Of a DNA stretch of 12,699 nucleotides, positions 1 to 6,735 are shown one piece after another. The notes beneath the pieces are model-generated. The model ran no database searches and was not told where the DNA came from. It saw nothing but the letters and a program-made list of their open reading frames with translations. Each line of letters starts with the position of its first letter. Within the stretch, counting starts at the first letter, position 1. The translations under genes and the position numbers were made by a program. Source of the DNA: JBEVNX01 sp040507895 (GTDB taxonomy: Bacteria; Desulfobacterota; Binatia; JACPRU01); assembly GCA_040507895.1 (NCBI GenBank), contig JBEVNX010000004.1, positions 1 to 12,699 on the forward strand. Reading direction: 5' to 3'.

Positions 1-2
1 TG

Positions 3-791
3 CTCCTAACGGTCGTCGGCGCGGTGCTCGTCAACTCGTTCTCCATCCAGATGCGATTTCGCGGCGACACCGAGATCAAAGCCGAGACTCATCAGGGGCT
101 CGTCGCCGCGCTCGACTCGTTGGTGCGCGACGTGCGCTTGGCCGGCGCCTGCCTACCGACGCAACCATCGTTCGTTCCACTGGCGGGCGTCAATAACGGC
201 ACGACGGATGCGATCACGGTGCGTACCGGGGCGATCAGCTCGGCGACCACCTGCATCGTGGCCACGCTGACCAGCGCGCTGACGGCGGGAGCAACCGAGC
301 TGCCCGTCGACGATGTGAGCGGCTTCAAGGTCGATGGATGGGGATACGTGGTCGGCGCGGTGCCCGGAGAGCTGTTCCACGTGACGGCGGTGAGCGGGAC
401 GAGCGGGGCCGGCAACGTCACCACCGACACAACGCTCGCGCAGAGCTACCCCGTCGGCGGCGGGGTCTACGCGCTCGAGGAGCGCGTCTACGCAATCGAC
501 GCGACCACCTACGGGCAACCTGTGCTTACCCGCTCGATCAACCGCCAGGCCGCCCAGCCGATCGCGGGCGGCATCGAATCGCTGAACATCCGATACCGGC
601 TCAACCAGAACTGCCCGAGCTGCACGGTCATCGATCTGCCGGCCGACAATCCGACCTGGGTCCAGGTGAGCGAGGTCATCCTCAGTGCCACTTCGATCTC
701 GCGCCAGAACCTGTCGACCGGGGCGCGGCTGCGCGAGTCGGCCACGGTGACGGTCCAGCCTCGCAACCTCGTGGCCCTGCGCCCGAGCTGA
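3..791 (+). CDS. PilW-like type IV pilus minor pilin (5' partial)
   Basis: The gene enters the window from the left. The reading frame is open from base 3, so the GTG at 24 is probably internal and the prepilin cleavage site lies outside the window. The visible start (LLTVVGAVLVNSF) is the end of a hydrophobic helix. An amphipathic helix follows, ending in LDSLVRDVRLAG, the layout of PilW-type minor pilins, where this stretch reads like 'LxRDLRxAG'. The C-terminal part (SEVILSATSISRQNLSTGARLRESATVTVQPRNL) also fits the PilW pattern, ending in the usual RN-L. A Cys pair (NCPSC, residue about 200 from base 24) may form a disulphide. Minor pilins of this class prime pilus assembly in the inner membrane and sit at the pilus tip. 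The gene stops at TGA 789-791, and the PilX-like gene begins 16 bases later, so the two are co-transcribed. The class is fairly secure; which minor pilin it is remains open. Confidence 0.72.
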   Translation, partial: LLTVVGAVLVNSFSIQMRFRGDTEIKAETHQGLVAALDSLVRDVRLAGACLPTQPSFVPLAGVNNGTTDAITVRTGAISSATTCIVATLTSALTAGATELPVDDVSGFKVDGWGYVVGAVPGELFHVTAVSGTSGAGNVTTDTTLAQSYPVGGGVYALEERVYAIDATTYGQPVLTRSINRQAAQPIAGGIESLNIRYRLNQNCPSCTVIDLPADNPTWVQVSEVILSATSISRQNLSTGARLRESATVTVQPRNLVALRPS

Positions 792-796
792 GGAGG
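791..796 (+). promoter_or_regulatory. Ribosome binding site overlapping upstream stop codon
   Basis: The consensus Shine-Dalgarno sequence AGGAGG starts on the last base of the TGA stop of the PilW-like gene and lies 11 bases before the ATG at 808. This supports the 808 start and suggests translational coupling of the two pilin genes. Confidence 0.75.
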
Positions 797-807
797 GTCA
801 GTCGAAC

Positions 808-2877
808 ATGCGGCTTCGCGAGCAAGCGGGCGTCGCGCTCATCGGGGTTCTGATGATCATCGGCTTGCTGATCGCCGCCGCCACGGCCGTGGCGGTGCGC
901 GTTCGATTGGAAACGATGGGACAGGCCGCCTTCCAGACCGCCCCGAAGAACCACTTCGCGGCCGAGGCCGGAATCAACCGCGGCGTAGCCGAGTTTCGCA
1001 ACATCTTCATCAACGGGAACGTGCCCACCGGCAATTCGGGGAGCGGCACGGGTGACTACGCGGTACGCTCCGCATCACTCGGCCCGCGAGCGATCCGCTA
1101 TCAGCTGCGAGAGCCGGGAACCAATCCCGTGAGCCGCCAGCTGCCACTCGGCATGGTCCCGTTCGGCGGCCTGAACTCGATCCAATACAATTACTCGGTC
1201 GCCTCGGCGACGCCCGATCTCGTCAACCCAGCGGCGCAGCTCCGCTCGCAGTTCGAGGTCAACAACATCCCGATCTTCCAGTTCGCCGCCTTCTACAACG
1301 GCACGCTGGAGATCCTACCCGGCGCAACGATGGCGCTGCATGGGAGAGTGCACAGCAACGCGAACCTCTACGTCGACTCCAACTCGAGTGCCTCGCTGAC
1401 GATCGCCGACAACCCGCCGGCGATCACGACCGTGCAAGTATCGGCCGTCGGCGACCTCTATCGCGGCCGGCTCGACAACGGCGCCTGCTCCGGGACAGTC
1501 ACGATCGACATGCTCCAGGACGCCAACAGCGACGGTCGGCTCGACCCGCAGAACCTGCTCTGCAACGGGGGGGCGACGCGGCAAGTGCCGAACAGCGAGG
1601 TGGCGACCTGGCTCGGCAGCGTTCAGGTGCGCGTTCCGAACATCGGGCTGCCGGCGAATTTCTCCCTCGCCCGGCTGAGCGGCGACTACTGGTCGAAGGC
1701 TGACCTGCGCATCGTGCTCGATCTCACGCAGACTTACGCCGCCGAGGCGGGCGTCAATCTCCACGCCATCGTCGTGCAGGACGCGGCTGGAAACGTGGAT
1801 GCCGCCAAGACCGCGCTGCTACGCACCTTCATGCAGAACAACCGCGGCAAGATCTTCTACAACGATGTGCCGATCGGCACGAACAGCGTGCCGTGCGGCA
1901 CGTCGACGGCGAACTCGTGCGACGTCGCGAGCGTCGGCAGCGCGGCGCGCTACCAGCCGAACTTCGCCGGCAATCAGTTCGTCTACCGCCGGGCGGACGA
2001 CGGCGCGCTCGATGCCAACTGGGCGAGCACCGCGGACACTCGCGGCGTGATCGGCGACTACCGCCGGGGGGGCTTCTACAACAACCGCGAGGCCAAGTGG
2101 TTCTACCTCCTAAACGTCGACGCTCAGGCGCTGCTCGCCTGGAACCGCGCTCAAGCGGCCGGCAGCCAGTTGTTCGATCCCAACGACTCGACGGACGGAG
2201 GAATCGTCCTCTACCTGTCCGTGGTGGGCGCGCAGTCCAACGGCCTCAACAACTACGGCGTGCGGGTGTTCGATTCCTCGAATCTGGGTTTCGCCGTCAA
2301 CGTCGCGGACCCGACGGGCCTCACGGTGTCCAGCGATCAAGCGATCTACGTCGAGGGAAGCTACAACAACACGGTGCCCGCGGTCGGCAACGGCCACGAC
2401 CACGCGCCCGCGGCCTTCATCGGCGATAGCGTGAACATCCTCTCGCAGAACTGGGAAGCGTCGTGGACCAACGGCGCCACCACCTACCGCAACGACCAGA
2501 AGAGCCGCGCACCGCTCGCCTCGCGCCCCGCGGCGTCCACGACGATCTACGCCGCGTTTCTCGCGGGCGTCGACGTCACCTCAGCCGGCAACTACAATGG
2601 CGGTCTCGAAAACTATCCACGCTTCCACGAGGACTGGAGCAGCGCCGCCGCGAACCCGCAGCCGACCCTCAGCTACCGCGGATCGTTCGTGAGCCTGAGC
2701 ACCCCGGCGCACGTCTCGGGCGCGTGGTGCGGCACCGGCACGACCTGCAACATCTACAATCCGCCGCGCCGGGACTGGGACTACGACTCGCTGTTCAACG
2801 ACGTCGCCATGCTGCCGCCGCTCACGCCGCGATTCGTCGCCGTGCAGCAAACGGTGCTGACCGAAGACTTCCGCTAG
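808..2877 (+). CDS. Large PilX-like minor pilin / pilus tip protein
   Basis: A 689-residue protein with a short basic leader (MRLREQAG) followed by a hydrophobic helix (VALIGVLMIIGLLIAAATAV, residues 9-28). The sequence AAEAGINRGVAEF at about 51-63 matches the PilX N-terminal pattern, where 'AEAGI' follows the helix. If cleaved after Gly8, mature position 5 is Gly instead of the usual Glu, as in PilX/GspK-like tip pilins. At 689 residues it is far longer than classical PilX (about 170-200), so a large periplasmic or extracellular region is attached. That region has six Cys (motifs ACSG, LLCNG, VPCG, SCDV, WCGT, TCNI), possibly three disulphides, and a calcium-loop-like DANSDGRLD at 238-246. 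Many Asn/Tyr/Gly-rich beta-type segments suggest a beta-rich domain. It closes the pilin operon; no pilY1 follows, so pilY1, if present, lies elsewhere. The pilin-like N-terminus is clear, but the function of the large domain is not recognised. Confidence 0.7.
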   Translation: MRLREQAGVALIGVLMIIGLLIAAATAVAVRVRLETMGQAAFQTAPKNHFAAEAGINRGVAEFRNIFINGNVPTGNSGSGTGDYAVRSASLGPRAIRYQLREPGTNPVSRQLPLGMVPFGGLNSIQYNYSVASATPDLVNPAAQLRSQFEVNNIPIFQFAAFYNGTLEILPGATMALHGRVHSNANLYVDSNSSASLTIADNPPAITTVQVSAVGDLYRGRLDNGACSGTVTIDMLQDANSDGRLDPQNLLCNGGATRQVPNSEVATWLGSVQVRVPNIGLPANFSLARLSGDYWSKADLRIVLDLTQTYAAEAGVNLHAIVVQDAAGNVDAAKTALLRTFMQNNRGKIFYNDVPIGTNSVPCGTSTANSCDVASVGSAARYQPNFAGNQFVYRRADDGALDANWASTADTRGVIGDYRRGGFYNNREAKWFYLLNVDAQALLAWNRAQAAGSQLFDPNDSTDGGIVLYLSVVGAQSNGLNNYGVRVFDSSNLGFAVNVADPTGLTVSSDQAIYVEGSYNNTVPAVGNGHDHAPAAFIGDSVNILSQNWEASWTNGATTYRNDQKSRAPLASRPAASTTIYAAFLAGVDVTSAGNYNGGLENYPRFHEDWSSAAANPQPTLSYRGSFVSLSTPAHVSGAWCGTGTTCNIYNPPRRDWDYDSLFNDVAMLPPLTPRFVAVQQTVLTEDFR

Positions 2878-2903
2878 CAACCGGCGAAGGGGACAGGCGC
2901 GCA

Positions 2904-2971
2904 CGGAGTCGGCGAGGGTCGCCGCCGTGGCTGGCGAAGAGTCCGGACCCCAGCGACCCTCGTCGACTCCG
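2904..2971. repeat. Long inverted repeat after pilin operon
   Basis: The arms at 2904-2922 and 2953-2971 are complementary at 18 of 19 positions. The one mismatch (G2912 opposite T2963) is a G-U wobble in RNA, so the transcript could form a continuous 19-bp stem with a 30-base loop. The loop contains the 8-base palindrome GTCCGGAC (2941-2948). It begins 26 bases past the pilin stop and has no T-run after it, so it is not a textbook intrinsic terminator. It could protect the 3' end of the pilin mRNA, act with Rho, or be a dispersed palindromic repeat. Confidence 0.7.
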
Positions 2972-3054
2972 CTCGCGGCTGACGGCCCAGGTACCGAACC
3001 CGCCAATCCATCGGCGGCTTGACGCGGCCAGGCGGATTCTTCGATGAATGAGCC

Positions 3055-3801
3055 ATGCGCATCCGCCAGTTCGTCGTCGTCGCTCGCGATCTCGATCGCG
3101 TGGTCGGAGATCTCACCGCCGTCCTCGGCATCGAGGTGGGGTTCAACGATCCGACCATCAAGGAGTTCGGCCTCAAGAACGCCGTCATGCCCGTCGGCGA
3201 CACGTTCCTCGAGGTGGTCTCGCCGGTCGATCCCAGGGCGACGGCCGAGCGCTACCTCGCGCGCAGAGGCGGCGACGGCGGCTACATGCTGATCGTGCAG
3301 TGTGATGAGCTCGACGCGGACCGCGCGCGTCTCGCAACGCTCGGCGTGCGCACGGTCTGGAAGGCCGACTTGCCGCAGATTCGCGGTACGCACCTCCACC
3401 CGAAGGACACCGGCGGTACGCTGCTCTCGCTCGACGACGCCACCCCACCCGATTCTTGGCAATGGGCGGGCCCCAAGTGGCGCGAGCACGTGCGTCGGCG
3501 GGTCGTCGACTCGATCGTCGCCGCTGAGCTCCAATCCGACGATCCGTGCGCGCTCGCGCGCCGATGGTCGGAGATCCTCGACCGCCCCGCGCAGGAGACC
3601 GCTGCGCGCCGTTTCGAGATCGTGCTCGACGGCACCCGGCTACGCTTCGTCCCGGACGCAGACGGCCGCGGCGAAGGGCTCGCCGGGTTCGACGTCCGCG
3701 CGGTCGACCGCGCGGCGGCGCTCGAGGCCGCGCGCCAGCGGGGCTGCGCGGTCGCCGGCAATCGCATCACCGTCGCCGGCATCCGCGTCGACTTCGTCTA
3801 G
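3055..3801 (+). CDS. VOC (glyoxalase-like) family protein
   Basis: A 248-residue soluble protein. It opens with a VOC-type strand and helix (MRIRQFVVVARDLDRVVGDLTAVLGIEVGF) and then NAVMPVGDTFLEVVSPV (about 42-58), a glyoxalase/bleomycin-resistance-fold signature with a helix-strand repeat around 65-105. After a linker (PPDSWQWAGPKWREHV), the C-terminal half (about 137-248: ELQSDDPCALARRWSEILDR ... GFDVRAVDR ... ITVAGIRVDFV) looks like a second, diverged VOC module, giving a pseudo-dimer. The usual metal-binding His of the first strand is replaced (QFVVVA), so metal chemistry is uncertain and the substrate unknown. An in-frame TGA at 3049-3051 makes ATG 3055 the first possible start, although no clear Shine-Dalgarno precedes it. 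It stands alone and converges on the TPR gene. Confidence 0.8.
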   Translation: MRIRQFVVVARDLDRVVGDLTAVLGIEVGFNDPTIKEFGLKNAVMPVGDTFLEVVSPVDPRATAERYLARRGGDGGYMLIVQCDELDADRARLATLGVRTVWKADLPQIRGTHLHPKDTGGTLLSLDDATPPDSWQWAGPKWREHVRRRVVDSIVAAELQSDDPCALARRWSEILDRPAQETAARRFEIVLDGTRLRFVPDADGRGEGLAGFDVRAVDRAAALEAARQRGCAVAGNRITVAGIRVDFV

Positions 3802-3810
3802 GCGTCGACG
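3786..3810. terminator. Possible bidirectional hairpin between convergent genes
   Basis: CGTCGAC (3786-3792) and GTCGACG (3804-3810) form a 7-bp stem with an 11-base loop spanning the stop codon of the VOC gene. Only 22 bases separate the two convergent stop codons. There is no T-run, so the terminator role is a weak inference from position. Confidence 0.25.
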
Positions 3811-3823
3811 GGAACGCAGTGCC

Positions 3824-5464
3824 CTACAGGTCCTCCATGCGCGCCTCGATCTCCGAGTTCTTCCAGGCCTCCTGAAACGCCCGGCGCACCCAGAGGGCGT
3901 CGGCGGTCTTCTTTTGCGCCTTGAGGCTCTCCCAGAGGCCGAAGAGCGAGCGAGGATTGCGCGGATTGCGCGCCAGGTCCTCGCGGAAGACCTTCTCGGC
4001 CTCTTCCTTCTGGCCGCTGCGAAAAAGCGCCGCGCCGAGCGATTCGCGCACGGGGCAATACCAAGGCGGCGGTTCGTCGTAGGAGAGCCGATCCTGCGCG
4101 TCGACCGCCTGCCTCCATGCGGTGATCGCCGCCTCCGCGTCCTTCTTGGCCGCCGCGACGCGGGCGTCGAGCGACCAGCGGGCGACCTCCAGCACGGCCT
4201 TGCTGGAGTTCAGGCCCCATATCGCATCATCGGCGACCTTGGCGGCTTCCGCTTCGAAGCCGCCTCGCTCCGTCTCGGCGCCGGCCACGTCGCCCTTGGC
4301 GGCGAGCGCCACGCCCCGCGCGAAGTGCCAGATGGCGCGCGACGTAGGCAGCGTCTCGGACGGCTCGGACGCTTTGAGCACCTCGTTCCAGTGTGCGAAG
4401 CGCAGCTCCACCTCGAGCGGGCGTGACAGCAAGTACTCGCCCATCGGCATGTCCTTCACAACTGGCGCGACGTTGGCGGAAGATCGCGCCGCAGCCTTCC
4501 GGGCTTCGGAGTAGCGGCCTTCCATCGACGCGGCGGCGGCGAGAAAGTCGAGGTTGTGCGAGTAGTACATGAGCGGATACACGCCCTGCACGCCGCTTGC
4601 CTTGATGTACGCCTCGTCGACTCGCGCCGCCTCGGCGTTGGAGCGCACCGCGGCCTCGTAGTTCCCCGTTCGCATGTAGATGTGGGCGGGCATGTGCACG
4701 AGGTGCCCGGCGCTCGGCACGAGCTTCTCGAGGCGCGCAGCCGAAGGCAGCGCGCGCTCCGGCCACGGCGACGCCTCGACGGCGTGCACGTAGTAGTGGT
4801 TGGCGCCGACGTGCGAGGGATCGCGCCGCAGCACGCCCTCGAGCACGCCGACGAGCTCCTCGGTTCGCTCGGCAGGCTTTCCGTCGTTGCTCCAGAGCTT
4901 CCATGGATTCAAATTCATCAAGCTCTCCGCGTAGAGCGTGGCGGCGTCGAGATCGTCGGGGTAAGTCTCCGAGAGCTCCCTCATCGCGTCGGCGAAATCC
5001 GCGGCGAGCTGCTTCAAGTCGGCCTTGGGGTCGTTGGAATAGCGCTTGGCCAGCGCCTCCACGTAGGCTCGCTCGCCGTCCGGGGCACCCTTGGCGACCT
5101 TCAACGCCTTCCGCGTGGCTTCGAAAGCGGCCTTCTCGCGCTCCGGGTCCACGTCCATGTTGATGTTCGGACCGAGCGCATAGGCGATGCCCCAGAGCGG
5201 CATCACGGCGTCGGGATCGAGCTCGGCCGCACGCTGGAAGGAACGGATCGCCTCGTCGTGGTTGAAGCCATAGACGAGGGTCAGACCCTGGTCGAAGAAC
5301 CGCTGCGCTTCGGCGCTGCGGGTCCTGATCGTGTGGTGATGGTGGCCGAGGCCCGGCAGCAGTTGAGCTGGCTTCTCGGCCGGCGCGGCCTCCTCCGCGT
5401 GAACGGCGGCACCCATCGCCAGAAGCGCAACCGCAACCGAGCACGCGACGTTGCCGACGTTCAT
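3824..5464 (-). CDS. Secreted TPR protein with His-rich motifs
   Basis: A 546-residue protein. Residues 1-23 (MNVGNVACSVAVALLAMGAAVHA) form a signal peptide with an AHA-like cleavage site (VHA|EE), so it is periplasmic or exported. An HHHH run at 41-44 is followed by tetratricopeptide-like repeats: RFFDQGLTLVYGFNHDEAIRSF at about 55-76, AAELDPDAVMPLWGIAYALG at 79-98, and a C-terminal pair around 470-535 (ESLGAALFRSGQKEEAEKVFREDLARNPRNPRSLFGL). The central part carries GANHYYVHAVEASPWPERALPSA (220-242), GHLVHMPAHIYMRTGNY (253-269) and YYSHNLDFLAAAASMEGR (300-317), the characteristic blocks of a widespread family of uncharacterised bacterial TPR proteins. TPRs act as protein-interaction scaffolds; no catalytic role is shown. 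A GGAGG lies just upstream of ATG 5464. About 230 bases separate it from the SGNH gene upstream on the same strand, so it probably has its own promoter. The family call is strong; the function is unknown. Confidence 0.85.
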   Translation of the reverse strand: MNVGNVACSVAVALLAMGAAVHAEEAAPAEKPAQLLPGLGHHHHTIRTRSAEAQRFFDQGLTLVYGFNHDEAIRSFQRAAELDPDAVMPLWGIAYALGPNINMDVDPEREKAAFEATRKALKVAKGAPDGERAYVEALAKRYSNDPKADLKQLAADFADAMRELSETYPDDLDAATLYAESLMNLNPWKLWSNDGKPAERTEELVGVLEGVLRRDPSHVGANHYYVHAVEASPWPERALPSAARLEKLVPSAGHLVHMPAHIYMRTGNYEAAVRSNAEAARVDEAYIKASGVQGVYPLMYYSHNLDFLAAAASMEGRYSEARKAAARSSANVAPVVKDMPMGEYLLSRPLEVELRFAHWNEVLKASEPSETLPTSRAIWHFARGVALAAKGDVAGAETERGGFEAEAAKVADDAIWGLNSSKAVLEVARWSLDARVAAAKKDAEAAITAWRQAVDAQDRLSYDEPPPWYCPVRESLGAALFRSGQKEEAEKVFREDLARNPRNPRSLFGLWESLKAQKKTADALWVRRAFQEAWKNSEIEARMEDL

Positions 5465-5584
5465 CCAGACCTCCGTTCTTCGTTTTCGCTGGGTCTACCC
5501 GAACGTCGAGTTGGGCTCCAGTCCTCCGCGCTCCATCGAGCACCTCGAACGCCTGAGGCTTCCGTTGCCCGCCGTTTTCAAAGC

Positions 5585-5647
5585 CGACGAGCACCAAAGG
5601 CCTCTTGCGTAGTGCTCGAGTCGGTCGCTTCGGACTGCGGTCGGTCG
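5585..5647. repeat. Hairpin and direct repeat upstream of the TPR gene
   Basis: In the 230-base gap between the SGNH and TPR genes, CGAGCAC (5588-5594) can pair with GTGCTCG (5612-5618) across a 17-base loop. GTCGGTCG occurs twice with exactly 20-base spacing (5620-5627 and 5640-5647), two helical turns apart. The hairpin lies about 70-110 bases downstream of the SGNH stop and could end that transcript, while the repeat could be an operator for the TPR gene. Both roles are speculative. No coding sequence or clear sigma-70 promoter is seen in the rest of the gap. Confidence 0.3.
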
Positions 5648-5694
5648 GGAGGGGCGTTTACCGATTCAACCGGGGCAAGAGTTGGTCTACCGTC

Positions 5695-6603
5695 TCACGG
5701 CATCGGGAGTCCGCTGATCACCGCGTAGAACTTGTCGGCGACCCTTCCGAAGCCCAGCCTCGTCGGATGTAGCTCGTTCCCCCAGGAATTCTTGTAGTAC
5801 CGCGGATCGTTCGACAGAGTTCGTCGAAGGTCGAGATACGTCACGTGCCGCAGCCCCGGATGAGTCGGCAGCGACGCGAGCATCTCGTTGTACCTGTCGA
5901 TGATTTGGACCATCACCTGCGTCGTGTTCTGGAGAACGTCATATCCCTTCTCCTCGAACCCCGGCTTCAGCCAGGGCCCGGGCAGGAGCCAGAATCCGCC
6001 GAGGAAGCCGCGCCCGTCCGGCACCGGATAGTCGTATCCGTGAAGGATCACCGGAATCGTTTGCCCCAGGTGCTCCTCCGCGATCTTGGTGACGGCGGCG
6101 ATCAGGCTGACCATTGCGAAGCGCAGCCGCTGCTCGACGACGCCGTCGATGATTCGGTCGTTGAGCGGTGCCAGTCCCGATTGGATGTGGTTGAGCAGAA
6201 AGCCGAATACTTCCCCCGCGATGTCGTTACCCCCACCCGAAAGAAGGATGGCGCGCGGGCGCCGGCCGTCGCGCTCGAGCCGCTCGAAGATCCGCACGAG
6301 GTCCGTATGCTGAGACGCTTCGTACGCCATCGACTCGAGCATGTCCCCCATGTGTGCCGCCGATTCGACGTCGAAATCGAAGTTGCGTTCGAGCTGCTGG
6401 AGAACGTCATCGAGGGGATAGTCAAACCAAGAATCGCCCTCTGCAACGAGGAGACCTCCCTCGCCGAGGGCGCGAGCCGTCCTGCGGCGTATCCCTCTTC
6501 GGCGCCTTTGAATGGCTTCCGCCTGTCCGCGGCCGTGCTCCAGGCCCCGGCGTACCAGGCGAGCGACCTCAGGCGTCGATGTCTGACGCGCCCTCTTAGC
6601 CAT
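5695..6603 (-). CDS. SGNH/GDSL-family hydrolase
   Basis: A 302-residue protein with no signal peptide; the N-terminus is a basic helix (residues 1-45). Block I is VAEGDSWFDYP (53-63) with nucleophile Ser58, the block II glycine lies in AAHMGDML (G86), block III is SGGGNDIAG (122-130, Asn126 for the oxyanion hole) and block V is WGNELHPTRLGFGRVADKF (274-292) with catalytic His279. The residue three before this His, normally Asp (DxxH), is Asn276. The fold implies an esterase, lipase or acyl-hydrolase reaction on an unknown substrate, probably in the cytoplasm. ATG 6603 is preferred over an in-frame GTG at 6645, because GGAGG sits 6 bases before the ATG and the extra 14 residues are low-complexity Arg-rich sequence. 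It lies 132 bases downstream of the protease gene on the same strand and is probably co-transcribed with it. GC content is visibly lower than in the flanking genes. Confidence 0.85.
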   Translation of the reverse strand: MAKRARQTSTPEVARLVRRGLEHGRGQAEAIQRRRRGIRRRTARALGEGGLLVAEGDSWFDYPLDDVLQQLERNFDFDVESAAHMGDMLESMAYEASQHTDLVRIFERLERDGRRPRAILLSGGGNDIAGEVFGFLLNHIQSGLAPLNDRIIDGVVEQRLRFAMVSLIAAVTKIAEEHLGQTIPVILHGYDYPVPDGRGFLGGFWLLPGPWLKPGFEEKGYDVLQNTTQVMVQIIDRYNEMLASLPTHPGLRHVTYLDLRRTLSNDPRYYKNSWGNELHPTRLGFGRVADKFYAVISGLPMP

Positions 6604-6606
6604 TTT

Positions 6607-6614
6607 CCACCTCC
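6607..6614 (-). promoter_or_regulatory. Ribosome binding site fixing the SGNH gene start
   Basis: On the minus strand GGAGGTGG precedes ATG 6603; its GGAGG core is 6 bases away. This is a much better site than anything before the upstream in-frame GTG at 6645 and decides the start. Confidence 0.7.
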
Positions 6615-6631
6615 ACCTCTGATCTGACGGG

Positions 6632-6722
6632 TCACGCCTTCGCACAAGCAGCCAGGATCTCGTCCCAGCGCGTGTCTTTCGCGAAGACGAGAACCGTCCA
6701 GCGCTTTGCTTCTGCCGGCCAT
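6632..6722 (-). pseudogene. Possible relic of a small gene between protease and SGNH genes
   Basis: An ATG at 6722 with a well-placed AGGAG upstream begins MAGRSK. In the shifted frame the sequence reads RWTVLVFAKDTRWDEILAACAKA and ends in TGA at 6632-6634. The span is 91 bases, so one extra base (near 6705) would separate the start from the protein-like tail. Removing it gives a peptide of about 29 residues. The motif WTVLVFA is faintly like the N-terminus of clostripain-type (C11) proteases (WTVLVYxAGDN), but the match is too short to assign. It may be a real small gene, a relic or chance. It fills most of the 132-base gap between the protease and the SGNH hydrolase. Confidence 0.25.
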
Positions 6723-6735
6723 CGTGTCGCTCCTG

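Noticed and set aside
3302..4426. Plus-strand open frame (374 codons) spanning the VOC and TPR genes
   Set aside because: It is Ser/Arg/Thr-rich and shares DNA with two recognisable genes in other frames, so it is a shadow frame.
4556..5728. Long plus-strand open frame (390 codons) opposite the TPR gene
   Set aside because: It is Arg/Val/His-rich with no family motif and is the mirror of high-GC third positions in the well-supported minus-strand TPR gene.
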